Positions 7,141 through 14,920 of a stretch of 15,926 bases of DNA are shown here, piece by piece. The notes under the pieces are model-generated. The model saw only the letters and a list, made by a program, of their open reading frames with translations. It did not search any database and was not told where the DNA came from. Source of the stretch: Spirochaetes bacterium ADurb.Bin110 (GTDB taxonomy: Bacteria; Spirochaetota; Spirochaetia; Treponematales; Rectinemataceae); assembly GCA_002070755.1 (NCBI GenBank), contig MWDY01000275.1, forward strand, positions 1 to 15,926, in the 5' to 3' direction. Each line of letters starts with the position of its first letter. Within the stretch, counting starts at the first letter, position 1. The position numbers and the translations under genes are program-made.

Positions 7141-8172
7141 TTTTGTCCCTCTAAGCAGAGCATGCGCCTCCTTTGGAAAAGCTTGGGCTAATTGCCCTTC
7201 AGCCCTTAGTCGTCTATATCCAGCCGCGACAATTCCCACTAAGTATTGATCCTGCGATAAACCAGCAAACTGAGCCGCTCCACCAAACCATTGATCGGGT
7301 ATCATCGGTTGACCGTTGATTTCTATCGCCCAAAACTCTCCATTAGCATAGATAAAATCACCGCGTGCGTAGTCTCGCACCCCAGCAACAGCAAAAGCTC
7401 TTTTCGCAATAGGCAGAAATGAAGCGGCCATATCAGCTTCGAGCGGATTTACGATTGTCCCTTTCTTGTCTTTATCGCGAGTCGTTATGATATGAAATCG
7501 TTTTGGCTCTAAAAGAGATACTTGTGCAGGCATGAATTCCATGCCTAAAACCCCTCCGATCATAGCGCAGGTAATCTCCATAAAATCAACATAAGCCCCA
7601 AGATAATTCTCTACTATAATGATTCCTCCGAATTGAATGCGCATTTTATCAAGAGCCTCACGGAGCTCAGCTTCATTCCAAACGATGCTGCTTTCATCTA
7701 TACCTCTAGAATTGCCAAGGTTTTCTGGCTTTAGGATATAGGGAAAGGCGTTTAATGATAAAAGCCTCTTCATATCCTCACTGCATTTATTCTGTTCTTC
7801 TCGAACAAGACCAAAGGCAGGCGTCCTTATTCCATCTCTTTGCCATCTATTCTTGAGCGATCCCTTGGAAAGAGCCAGGTCAATCGCTATAGAATCTGAG
7901 CCAATATAATTGACACTATTCTCTTCGAACCATGCATGTACGTTATGCGATATATTATTGCCATTTTCATATAAATGATCTATTCCACAAAGCACAAGAT
8001 CTGGCTCATAATTATTTAAGCTCAATTTGATATCATCAATGTTCTCTGCATAAGAGAAAAAAGCCTTAAAACCAGCATTCTTATAGATTTCAACCATCCG
8101 TAAGTATCTTGCATTGCGCTCTGCGGCAAGACTCTGATCGGAGCTTTTTTTCATGATTATTAGCAATCTCAT
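7129..8172 (-). CDS. ATP-grasp ligase of the D-alanine-D-alanine ligase fold
   Basis: ATP-grasp enzymes activate a carboxylate as acyl-phosphate and couple it to an amine. From ATG 8172 the protein has 347 residues, matching D-Ala-D-Ala ligase length. Visible landmarks are NYIGSDSIAIDLALSKGSLK (88-107), the ATP-binding strand YILKPENLGNSRGID (145-159, Lys148 plus flexible loop), DYARGDF (267-273) and WAIEINGQPMIPDQW (281-295), where Glu284 and Asn286 take the place of the Mg2+ ligands of Ddl. The motif reads EINGQP rather than the EVN..PG common in true Ddl, so a different acceptor is likely. The ATG at 8172 has AGAGGG 4-5 bases upstream; the longer reading from 8229 adds residues that look non-conserved. 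It leads the leftward gene group with the mutase and opine-like dehydrogenase. A cell-wall Ddl role is possible but not favoured. Confidence 0.8.
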   Translation of the reverse strand: MRLLIIMKKSSDQSLAAERNARYLRMVEIYKNAGFKAFFSYAENIDDIKLSLNNYEPDLVLCGIDHLYENGNNISHNVHAWFEENSVNYIGSDSIAIDLALSKGSLKNRWQRDGIRTPAFGLVREEQNKCSEDMKRLLSLNAFPYILKPENLGNSRGIDESSIVWNEAELREALDKMRIQFGGIIIVENYLGAYVDFMEITCAMIGGVLGMEFMPAQVSLLEPKRFHIITTRDKDKKGTIVNPLEADMAASFLPIAKRAFAVAGVRDYARGDFIYANGEFWAIEINGQPMIPDQWFGGAAQFAGLSQDQYLVGIVAAGYRRLRAEGQLAQAFPKEAHALLRGTKFEV

Positions 8173-8357
8173 CTGACCCTCTGTTTCAATTCTGAATTTT
8201 TTCAAATTCTGCACATAAATATGTAACACAATTTTAGGAATTTAGCCAATTTATGCTTTGCTTGTATCGAAAATCCTCTAAACTTTCGGGATATATGCCA
8301 ATTTCAAGATAAATAAAGGCGAATATTAAATTTGCTATTATGATATAATAGGCAAAG
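8173..8357. promoter_or_regulatory. divergent intergenic region between the ligase and pcm
   Basis: This AT-rich 185-base spacer separates two divergent genes, so it should hold promoters for both. A symmetric element, TATTAT (8336-8341) then GAT then ATAATA (8345-8350), contains TATAAT at 8344-8349 on the + strand, and similar -10-like boxes can be read on the - strand. No good -35 box is seen at the correct distance on either strand, and no operator or riboswitch is recognisable. Confidence 0.4.
8344..8349 (+). promoter_or_regulatory. -10 box candidate immediately before pcm
   Basis: A perfect TATAAT ends only 8 bases before the ATG at 8358. Transcription from it would begin at or just before that codon, giving a leaderless or nearly leaderless message. 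No recognisable -35 box precedes it (GAATAT at the 17-base spacing). Confidence 0.4.
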
Positions 8358-9008
8358 ATGATAGCTAATAATGAACGACAGGAAGAGCGCGATTTTATGG
8401 TTCGCTTCCAGATTGCGGCACGTGGTATAAGAGATAAGCGGGTCATTGATGCGATGCGCCGTATTCCTCGTCATCTCTTTGTGCCATCGTCCTACCAAGT
8501 CGAAGCCTACGAAGATTATCCTTTGCCGATAGGCTCGAGTCAGACCATTTCTCAGCCATTTATTGTGGCCTTTATGGCCGAGGCGCTGATGCTCAAGGGA
8601 GATGAGCGAGTTCTAGAAATAGGTACAGGCTCGGGATATCAGACCGCAGTGCTCTCCTTGCTTGCAAAAGAAGTCTATAGTATCGAGCGGATAGCTGTTC
8701 TCTTAGATAGTGCACGAACTATCCTCGAATCCCTTGAGATATCAAATGTCGAGCTTCGTCTGGCAGATGGTTTCTATGGATGGAAAGAGAAAGCTCCCTT
8801 TGATGCTATAATATTGAGCGCTGCGCCATTCGATATTCCGAGCGCTCTATTGGAACAGCTAGCAGATGGCGGCAGGCTTGTAGGGCCAGTTGGGCCTCTC
8901 GGAGCACAGAGTCTCGTAAGGATTACGAGGCGTGGTCAACACTTCGACAGCGAGGCTCTCTTGGATGTTGCCTTTGTGCCCATGCGCTCCGGCTTGAGCG
9001 AAGCTTAA
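8358..9008 (+). CDS. pcm: protein-L-isoaspartate O-methyltransferase
   Basis: Repairs or marks damaged proteins by S-adenosylmethionine-dependent methylation of L-isoaspartyl residues, in the cytoplasm. The 216-residue length is close to the usual 205-220. It shows the family N-terminal helix and ARGIRDKRVIDAMRRIPRHLFVP (21-43), the substrate loop IGSSQTISQPFIVA (58-71), the SAM motif LEIGTGSGYQT (86-96), the acidic end of the next strand YSIER (107-111), and FDAIILSAAP (148-157). Two starts compete. ATG 8358 retains the complete N-terminal helix but has only a weak AGG upstream. ATG 8397 (Met14) has AGGAAGAG 9 bases upstream but trims that helix. I prefer 8358 on alignment grounds. It precedes the creatininase-family gene on the same strand by 148 bases, and co-transcription is uncertain. 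Confidence 0.93.
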   Translation: MIANNERQEERDFMVRFQIAARGIRDKRVIDAMRRIPRHLFVPSSYQVEAYEDYPLPIGSSQTISQPFIVAFMAEALMLKGDERVLEIGTGSGYQTAVLSLLAKEVYSIERIAVLLDSARTILESLEISNVELRLADGFYGWKEKAPFDAIILSAAPFDIPSALLEQLADGGRLVGPVGPLGAQSLVRITRRGQHFDSEALLDVAFVPMRSGLSEA

Positions 9009-9156
9009 TGCGAGAATGCCTCTTCAAAAATGCTTCTCGAATAGTGTAATATCTATGTTGAATTTGATATGCTGGTTTCGATTACCTAATCATAGAACCA
9101 AGGTTGAAAAACAATAGGAATAATTATTCACCTAACATCGTATATTGGAGAGAATT

Positions 9157-9894
9157 ATGTTTGCACAGAATTTGACATTTCCTCATTTCGAAGAGCAGAT
9201 AAAGAAGATCGACACTATTGTCATCCCAACTGGTAGCTTTGAGGCGCATGGCAGGCACTGTCCTCTAGGAACAGATATTATTATCCCGGAGCGTCTTTGC
9301 AAGGATCTGGAATCTGCTATTGGAGACCGAATCCTTATCGCTCCTTCTATAAATTATGGTTACACACCGCTCTTAAATGCTTTTCCTGGAACCATTCATC
9401 TTCCCGCAGAGCTTCTCATATCTATCTATTCCGAAGTAGCAAAAGGTTATGTAAGCTGGGGCGCTAAAAATATCGTGTTTATGAATGGACACGGAGGCAA
9501 TATTCCAATGTTGACCGTTGCCTGCGACAAAATAGCCAAAGCAGGAGCCTCGGCAATGGTAATCAGTTGGTGGGCGACATTCTCTAAGGAGATACTCGGT
9601 ATTTGCAGTTCTCAAGGCCACGCGGGAGAAGACGAGACTTCGGTTATTATGGCGATCGATGCCACTTTGGTCGACAGGCAATCTAGAAGCGCCCATATGA
9701 AGAAGGCATTTTCTCTTCCATTAGCTATGCCTGATCAAGTCGCGGAGCGCTATCCAAATGCCATGAATGGAGATTCACTTCTCGCAACAAAAGAAAAGGG
9801 AGAGCGCCTTCTGGCTATGATACTCGAAAAGAACATCGAATACATTAATCGCTTGCGCAGAAAAGATCTGCTAGTGCCTATCGAGGTTGGCTAA
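9157..9894 (+). CDS. creatininase-family metal-dependent amidohydrolase
   Basis: The family includes creatinine amidohydrolase, MftE-type peptidases of mycofactocin maturation and formamide hydrolases acting on pterin or flavin precursors, all hydrolysing amide-type C-N bonds with a binuclear metal centre. The 245-residue protein carries PTGSFEAHGRHCPLGTD (24-40), giving Glu29, His31 and Asp40 as metal ligands, then FMNGHGGN (108-115, His112) and GHAGEDETS (154-162, with Glu158 as likely ligand). ATG 9157 is chosen because GGAGAG lies 4 bases upstream; the TTG at 9145 would overlap that site. It converges on the dipeptidase gene. The 148-base gap before it shows only a short 6-bp stem (9011-9016 with 9034-9039) and no clear promoter. 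Family is secure. True creatinine as substrate is not supported; with a peptide importer and dipeptidase next door, an amide or peptide substrate is plausible. Confidence 0.87.
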   Translation: MFAQNLTFPHFEEQIKKIDTIVIPTGSFEAHGRHCPLGTDIIIPERLCKDLESAIGDRILIAPSINYGYTPLLNAFPGTIHLPAELLISIYSEVAKGYVSWGAKNIVFMNGHGGNIPMLTVACDKIAKAGASAMVISWWATFSKEILGICSSQGHAGEDETSVIMAIDATLVDRQSRSAHMKKAFSLPLAMPDQVAERYPNAMNGDSLLATKEKGERLLAMILEKNIEYINRLRRKDLLVPIEVG

Positions 9895-9983
9895 GATATA
9901 TTTTATCGCCAGCCCTTGCTTCGGTGCGAATCCTAATCTTCTTTCAATAATATATCCTGAATATATATCAAAATAGGACGAAT

Positions 9984-10979
9984 TCAGTCAGTCGCTTCTT
10001 TGAAAACCCTAGCAAAATTCCTATATGCAATTTTCTCGATTTGATAGGAAGAAAAGCCAGATTTCCCTAGTTCTTCGATTATTGCGCAAGCCTTCGATGC
10101 GTCTTCTAGGCCTCTAACTGGAGGGTATTCTTCTTGCGTATATAGATATTCACAGAAATGCAGGCCAAGCCCGACATGATCTTCGCCGGCTACATCGATC
10201 ATATGCCGCAGATGATGCATGTATCGCTCGAGCGAATGATTGGCTCTATCTTTTATGTCAGCCAATGCGGCTGGGCTTGTCATACAGCCCATCAAACCAC
10301 CATGCTCCGCTATATTGCGTATATCTTTATCTGAGAGGTTTCTGCCATTGTCATATACTTCTGCGCTCGATGTATGGGATAGCATGACAGGCTTCTTAGA
10401 ACACGAAAGGATATCTAGCCTGGTCATAGGGCTTGCGTGCGCCAGATCTATAAGAATTCCCATTTCATTCATAAGGCCCACTGCTTCTCGTCCCACTTCT
10501 GTCAAACCAAGAGGATTCTCAGATCTAGGGCTCCCATCTAGATCGAAAGCTCCAGTTCCAAATGCATTGCTATCGTTATGGGTGAGCATCGCAATTCGAA
10601 GACCGGCTTCCATATATAATCTTCTCAGCCATGAAAGATCACCATTCGCCGCACGCAACCCTTCATAACATAATATTCCAACCCATAGCCCATCTCTAAT
10701 TGAATTATCGAGCTCTTGAGAAGATGTCGCTATGAGATACGAGTCATCTTTACATGACCGCAATAGCTTAGTCAGGGCTATAAATTCTTCGAAGTTCTTT
10801 GACTCCGCGAATTCTCCAGCCATGCGACAATCTACCAAAACAGCGCCCTGGATACCTCCACTTCTCATTCTATTTATATGCTGCTTGAATCTCTTAAGCA
10901 CTGCATTCTCATCGGAGATGTCTTCCCTTCGCACAATATCCATGATGATGTCACCATGCATGTCAAAAATAGGTATCAT
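9984..10979 (-). CDS. membrane dipeptidase (peptidase family M19) homologue with altered catalytic Asp
   Basis: M19 dipeptidases hydrolyse dipeptides, often including D-residues, with a binuclear zinc site. The 331 residues cover the whole barrel. Visible ligands are DMHGD (6-10: His8, Asp10), YEGLRA (105-110: Glu106), DLAHAS (178-183: His181) and SHTSSAE (201-207: His202), plus GRN (212-214). At the site of the family (S/G/F)DF segment, which holds the catalytic Asp (Asp288 in human renal dipeptidase), this protein reads VGLGLHFCEYL (269-279): His274 replaces Asp. Both flanks, DVAGEDHVGLG and GLEDASKA, align well, so misalignment is unlikely. No signal peptide is seen, so it is probably cytoplasmic. 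It lies 36 bases behind dppF and ends the importer operon, fitting cleavage of imported dipeptides. Activity with His at that position is uncertain. Its ribosome site (GGAGAG) is 12 bases from the ATG, rather far. Confidence 0.87.
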   Translation of the reverse strand: MIPIFDMHGDIIMDIVRREDISDENAVLKRFKQHINRMRSGGIQGAVLVDCRMAGEFAESKNFEEFIALTKLLRSCKDDSYLIATSSQELDNSIRDGLWVGILCYEGLRAANGDLSWLRRLYMEAGLRIAMLTHNDSNAFGTGAFDLDGSPRSENPLGLTEVGREAVGLMNEMGILIDLAHASPMTRLDILSCSKKPVMLSHTSSAEVYDNGRNLSDKDIRNIAEHGGLMGCMTSPAALADIKDRANHSLERYMHHLRHMIDVAGEDHVGLGLHFCEYLYTQEEYPPVRGLEDASKACAIIEELGKSGFSSYQIEKIAYRNFARVFKEATD

Positions 10980-11015
10980 AGATTTCGCCAGCTCTCCTAA
11001 GCTCAGAAATAACCA

Positions 11016-11990
11016 TCAGACAAACATTTCGGCGCGATGGCAGGCTACAAAGCGATTTGGACAGACTTCTCTGAGAATAGGATCAGACTCGCTACAAGAT
11101 GCTATGGCATAATTACAGCGAGGCGCAAAGCGGCAACCTGGTTTTGGATTTATTGGTGACACAACCTCGCTCTTTAGTATTATCCTTTCCTTTCTGGCAT
11201 TGAGTCTTGGAATAGGAATAGCCGATTCCAAGGCCTTACTATAGGGATGAATTGGATGCTTAAAGAGCTCGTCCGTATTTGCTTTCTCGACTATCTGCCC
11301 CAGGTACATCACAACGATATCATCAGATATGTGCTTTACCACCGAAAGATCATGAGTAATAAAAAGATATGTTAGGTTCAAAGACTCCTGAAGATCCATT
11401 AGCAAGTTGAGTATCTGTGCTTGAATCGATACATCCAGGGCAGATACCGGTTCATCGCAGACAATGAACTGAGGTTCGAGAGCAAGTGCGCGAGCAATTC
11501 CTATCCGCTGTCTTCGACCTCCATCCAGTTCATGAGGATAGGCATCATATAATCTGTCAGCCAAACCGACGGTTTCCATGAGCGAATGAACTTTTTCCTC
11601 ATATTCCTGCATATTTCTAACCTTTTTATAGATCTTGAGCGGCTCGCCGATGATCGATGAAACAGTGTGGTGAGGATTGATAGAAGAATATGGATCCTGG
11701 AAGATCATCTGCATTTTGGTGCGCAGCGTCTTCATGTCCTTCTGCGAGGCTTTTGTAATCTCAATTCCAGCATAATCGATAGAGCCTCCATCTGATTCAT
11801 GAAGGCGGACAAGCAGTCTTCCAGTAGTCGATTTGCCGCAACCAGATTCGCCTACCATGCCAAGCGTCCCACCCTTTTTTATATCGAAGGAAATGTCATC
11901 CACAGCATGGAGAGTCCCCTTTGTAACATGGAAGTATTTTTTGAGGTTTCTTACTTGTAGAATAGGCAATTCAGATTGATTGTTCGACAT
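11016..11990 (-). CDS. dppF: peptide ABC transporter ATP-binding protein, DppF/OppF type
   Basis: One of two ATPases powering a dipeptide/oligopeptide importer on the cytoplasmic face. Of 324 residues, Walker A is GESGCGKS (47-54), the Q-loop is in IFQDPYSSINP (96-106), Walker B is FIVCDEP (175-181) and the switch His is in FITHDLS (210-216). The signature motif reads LDGGR (155-159) instead of LSGGQ. The OppF/DppF C-terminal domain follows, with the cysteines C286, C292, C299 and C317 of the GCxFxPRC pattern, proposed to bind an iron-sulfur cluster in related importers. The first 20 bases overlap dppD, and AGGAGAA lies 7 bases before the ATG, so the pair is translationally coupled. The dipeptidase gene follows after 36 bases. 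Confidence 0.93.
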   Translation of the reverse strand: MSNNQSELPILQVRNLKKYFHVTKGTLHAVDDISFDIKKGGTLGMVGESGCGKSTTGRLLVRLHESDGGSIDYAGIEITKASQKDMKTLRTKMQMIFQDPYSSINPHHTVSSIIGEPLKIYKKVRNMQEYEEKVHSLMETVGLADRLYDAYPHELDGGRRQRIGIARALALEPQFIVCDEPVSALDVSIQAQILNLLMDLQESLNLTYLFITHDLSVVKHISDDIVVMYLGQIVEKANTDELFKHPIHPYSKALESAIPIPRLNARKERIILKSEVVSPINPKPGCRFAPRCNYAIASCSESDPILREVCPNRFVACHRAEMFV

Positions 11991-12954
11991 GCGAATTCTC
12001 CTGATACTGATGGCATTTCACTAAATGGCCTTCTATAGAACTGTTTTCGGGGTGCGCTTCATGACACTTGGGCATTGCATTAGGGCATCGCGGGCTGAAA
12101 TAGCATCCCTTTGGCAGATTGGTTGGATCGGGCATAAGCCCAGGTATTGGCTTGAGACGAGGAGAGCCTTCGCTATAATCAGGGAGAGATCCCAAAAGAC
12201 CCTTTGTATAAGGGTGAAGCGGATTTCCAAACACCTGTTCGACCGTGCCATACTCTACAACTTCGCCTGCATACATGGTCGCTACCTCATCGCAGTTCTC
12301 AACCACCAGCCCTAATGAATGAGTAATAAACAGAACCGATGTATTGTTCGTTTTTATGAGGCCGCGCATCAAATCGAGCACCTGTGCCTGAATGGTGACA
12401 TCTAACGCCGTTGTCGGCTCATCTGCCAAAAGAAGCCTGGGATTGCAGGCGAGCGAAAGTGCAATGACAACACGCTGTTTCATTCCCCCTGAAAACTGGT
12501 GGGGATATTCCCTTGCTCTGACTCCAGGTATACCGACAGTCTCGAGCATCTCCTCAGCCTTAGACCAGGCCTCAGCCTTGGAGGCCTTTTCGTGCTTAAA
12601 AATAGTCTCAGCTATCTGTTCTCCTATGGTTAGTACGGGATTAAGCGCTGTCATGGGATCCTGAAAAATCATCGCTATATCTTTCCCCCGCATCTCTCGC
12701 AGCTCCTGATTGGACATGCCGAAAATATCTGCATTGTCAAAGCGGATAGATCCAGAGATTATCTTGCCCTGGGGCGCACGGATCATATTGAGTATCGAAA
12801 GAGCCAGCGTAGTCTTACCCGCTCCTGTCTCGCCCACAAGACCTAATACTCGACCTCTCTGCATATCCAACGAAAGATTGTTTACCGCCCTGACCGTTCT
12901 TCGATTCGAATAATAATTCACATGCAAATCTTTTATTTCAAGAATTTTATCCAT
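11971..12954 (-). CDS. dppD: peptide ABC transporter ATP-binding protein, DppD/OppD type
   Basis: The partner ATPase of DppF in the peptide importer. The 327 residues contain Walker A GETGAGKT (41-48), Q-loop IFQDPMTALNP (96-106), a canonical signature FSGGM (154-158), Walker B LLLADEP (174-180) and switch His212 (FITHSLG). The C-terminal oligopeptide domain carries GCYFSPRCPNAMPKC (283-297) plus Cys314, the four-cysteine pattern seen in OppD/DppD proteins. AGGAAA lies 7 bases before the ATG. It starts 10 bases after the dppC stop and overlaps dppF by 20 bases, so it is inside a tight operon. With one canonical (DppD) and one altered (DppF) signature motif, the heterodimer may have asymmetric ATP sites. 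Confidence 0.94.
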   Translation of the reverse strand: MDKILEIKDLHVNYYSNRRTVRAVNNLSLDMQRGRVLGLVGETGAGKTTLALSILNMIRAPQGKIISGSIRFDNADIFGMSNQELREMRGKDIAMIFQDPMTALNPVLTIGEQIAETIFKHEKASKAEAWSKAEEMLETVGIPGVRAREYPHQFSGGMKQRVVIALSLACNPRLLLADEPTTALDVTIQAQVLDLMRGLIKTNNTSVLFITHSLGLVVENCDEVATMYAGEVVEYGTVEQVFGNPLHPYTKGLLGSLPDYSEGSPRLKPIPGLMPDPTNLPKGCYFSPRCPNAMPKCHEAHPENSSIEGHLVKCHQYQENSHVEQSI

Positions 12955-12964
12955 AATTCGTTTC

Positions 12965-13885
12965 CTAACGCCTGAGTTTTGGGTCTAGAGCATCGCGTAG
13001 TCCATCGCCAATTATATTGTAGGCCAAAACAGTGAGCAAAATCGCTATTCCTGGCGCAAATAGAAGATGCGGTGCGTATTGGATGAATTCTCTAGCCTCG
13101 GAGAGCATATTGCCCCATTCCGGCTTTGGCGGAAGAATTCCTAGTCCCAAAAAAGACAACCAAGAGGCCGAAAGTATCGATGAGCCTACGTTGAGCGTAG
13201 ACTGAACAATAATCGGAGAAGTGATATTTGGCAGTATGTGCTTGAGCACAATGCGAAAATCTCCAGCACCTATTACGCGGGCTGCTTCTACATATTCCTG
13301 ATCTTTGATCGAAATGATAGAAGCGCGAACTATTCGTATATAGCCAGGAATCAAGGATGTGCTTATAGCGATCAGCAAATTGAAAAAACTATTCCCAAGC
13401 GCAGCCACAATGGCTATCGACATCAGAATAGTCGGAATAGAAAGGATTATATCAGTAAGTCGCATAATTATTGTATCGAACAAGCCTCCCTTATATCCGG
13501 CTATAGCGCCTAAGATGCCGCCTATTACAACTGCTATTGCTACAGTCACAAAACCGATGATCATAGATATTCTCGCACCATGGACTAGCCTGCCGAGAAT
13601 ATCACGACCATAGTTGTCCGAACCCAGGATAAAAGTGTGCTCTATATCTTTCTCTTGAAAATAGACCGTACTGGTTTCTCCAGGCTTTAAGAGCGCATTC
13701 TCGAGCGAATTCGAAGTAACGAAATCATACGAATAGAGAACATCGGCAAAAATGGCAATAAGCGCGAATATCAGAACGAGAATCAAGCTTGCAACTGCGA
13801 GTTTGTTCCTCGAAAACTGCCTCCAGAATTGAGAGATATTCTTTGATTGCCGCTTAAAGAATCTCAAAAATGTCTGGTTACTCAT
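12965..13885 (-). CDS. dppC: peptide ABC transporter permease, DppC/OppC type
   Basis: Inner-membrane subunit forming the translocation path with DppB. The 306 residues start with a cytoplasmic N-terminus (FWRQFSRNKLAVASL, 20-34) typical of OppC. A first membrane helix (about 30-50) follows, then an extracytoplasmic segment ending in the family pattern LGSDNYGRDILGRLVHGARIS (87-107). Four or five more helices follow between 107 and 292. The EAA loop that contacts the ATPases is at 198-220 (YVEAARVIGAGDFRIVLKHILPN), and the C-terminal signature GDGLRDALDPKLR is at 293-305. The ATG overlaps the dppB stop as ATGA, so the two permeases are translationally coupled. GAGG lies about 7 bases before the start, within dppB. 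Confidence 0.94.
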   Translation of the reverse strand: MSNQTFLRFFKRQSKNISQFWRQFSRNKLAVASLILVLIFALIAIFADVLYSYDFVTSNSLENALLKPGETSTVYFQEKDIEHTFILGSDNYGRDILGRLVHGARISMIIGFVTVAIAVVIGGILGAIAGYKGGLFDTIIMRLTDIILSIPTILMSIAIVAALGNSFFNLLIAISTSLIPGYIRIVRASIISIKDQEYVEAARVIGAGDFRIVLKHILPNITSPIIVQSTLNVGSSILSASWLSFLGLGILPPKPEWGNMLSEAREFIQYAPHLLFAPGIAILLTVLAYNIIGDGLRDALDPKLRR

Positions 13886-14871
13886 TGGTTGCCTCGCACT
13901 AGTTTCTTCTTTGCCGAAAAAGTGGATTTTATGCGTGGATCGATAAATCCATAGAGAATGTCGACGGCGAGATTTATGATGGTGAATGTTATTGCAACGA
14001 AACAGACCGATCCGAGAATCTGGGGTGTGTCCTTTTGAAATATCGCATCCACCATTATCGAGCCAAGTCCAGGATATGAAAATATCTTTTCGGTTAGAAC
14101 GGCTCCTCCAAGCAAGCTTCCAAACTGAAGACCCGCGACTGTAACTACTGGGATAAGAGCATTGCGTAAGGCATGCTTAAAGACCACTGTCTTTTCGTCC
14201 ATACCTTTGACTCTCGCTGTCCTTATGTAATCTTGCTGCATGACATCGAGCATGGATGAACGCGTCATTCGCATGATGATAGCCATCGAATTCATGCTCA
14301 AGGTAATTATTGGTAGCACTAAAGATAGAAAATCGCGCGGATTGGCTATGGCAGGGAAAATGCGTAGGTTGTTGGCAAAAGTATAGATGAGCACCATTGC
14401 AATCCAGAATACCGGCATCGATGCTCCCAAGAGAGCAAAAACCGTAAAAATCATATCAGCCACAGAATATGGCTTTGTCGCAGATATGATTCCAATTGGA
14501 ATACCCAGTATCAGTGCAAGAATAAGCGCTCCTACTGAAAGTATGAGGGTATTAGGAAAAGAACTGAGAATGAGCTCGAATATTATCCTATTCGACACAT
14601 AAGATCTGCCAAGGTCTCCAAACAATAGTCCCTTATAACCAAAAATGGGGTGCTTATATCCAAAGAGAAACCTTGCATACTGTACAATGAATGGTGAATT
14701 TAACCCCATGTCCTCTCTCATCTGCTTATATGCTGCAGGCGAGGCATTTGCTCCCAACATCATTTGGGCTGGATCTGAGGGAGTAATATACATAAGAGAA
14801 AAGACGATGAATGTCACGCCTAATAGAACTGGAATAAGCATCAAAATTCGACGCATTATATATCTGAACAT
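13882..14871 (-). CDS. dppB: peptide ABC transporter permease, DppB/OppB type
   Basis: Inner-membrane subunit of the peptide importer. From ATG 14871 it has 329 residues and begins MFRYIMRRILMLIPVLLGV, the usual OppB first helix. The possible longer start at 14943 falls in the loop of an intercistronic stem-loop and adds unrelated residues, while AAAGG lies 7-8 bases before 14871. Then come the periplasmic segment with PSDPAQMMLG (31-40) and YVQYARFLFGDLGRS-like elements (64-90), helices near 105-130, 140-165, 182-200, 240-258 and 285-308, and the EAA loop YIRTARVKGMDEKTVVFKHA (215-234). The C-terminal DPRIK (311-315) is also standard. It overlaps dppC by four bases and lies 103 bases behind the binding-protein gene. 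Confidence 0.93.
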   Translation of the reverse strand: MFRYIMRRILMLIPVLLGVTFIVFSLMYITPSDPAQMMLGANASPAAYKQMREDMGLNSPFIVQYARFLFGYKHPIFGYKGLLFGDLGRSYVSNRIIFELILSSFPNTLILSVGALILALILGIPIGIISATKPYSVADMIFTVFALLGASMPVFWIAMVLIYTFANNLRIFPAIANPRDFLSLVLPIITLSMNSMAIIMRMTRSSMLDVMQQDYIRTARVKGMDEKTVVFKHALRNALIPVVTVAGLQFGSLLGGAVLTEKIFSYPGLGSIMVDAIFQKDTPQILGSVCFVAITFTIINLAVDILYGFIDPRIKSTFSAKKKLVRGNQ

Positions 14872-14920
14872 AACAGAACCTTTTCGGAAATATTGATCAG
14901 GAACGAATAGCGATATCGGC

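Noticed and set aside
7129..8172. Calling the ATP-grasp gene ddl (cell-wall D-Ala-D-Ala ligase)
   Set aside because: The fold fits but the metal/substrate motif is EINGQP instead of the usual Ddl form, and the neighbours are not cell-wall genes; a symbol would overstate the evidence.
8172..8229. Longer N-terminus of the ATP-grasp ligase from 8229
   Set aside because: The extra 19 residues do not resemble the family, which normally begins with a beta-strand like MRLLIIM at 8172; AGAGGG precedes that ATG.
9009..9156. Small RNA, terminator or promoter before the creatininase-family gene
   Set aside because: Only a 6-bp stem with a 17-base loop and weak -35/-10 resemblances at wrong spacings were seen.
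9895..9983. Possible terminator between the creatininase-family and dipeptidase genes (GATATATT at 9895 with AATATATC at 9949)
   Set aside because: The 8-bp stem is all A/T apart from one pair, has a loop of more than 45 bases and no U-run, so it is not a convincing hairpin.
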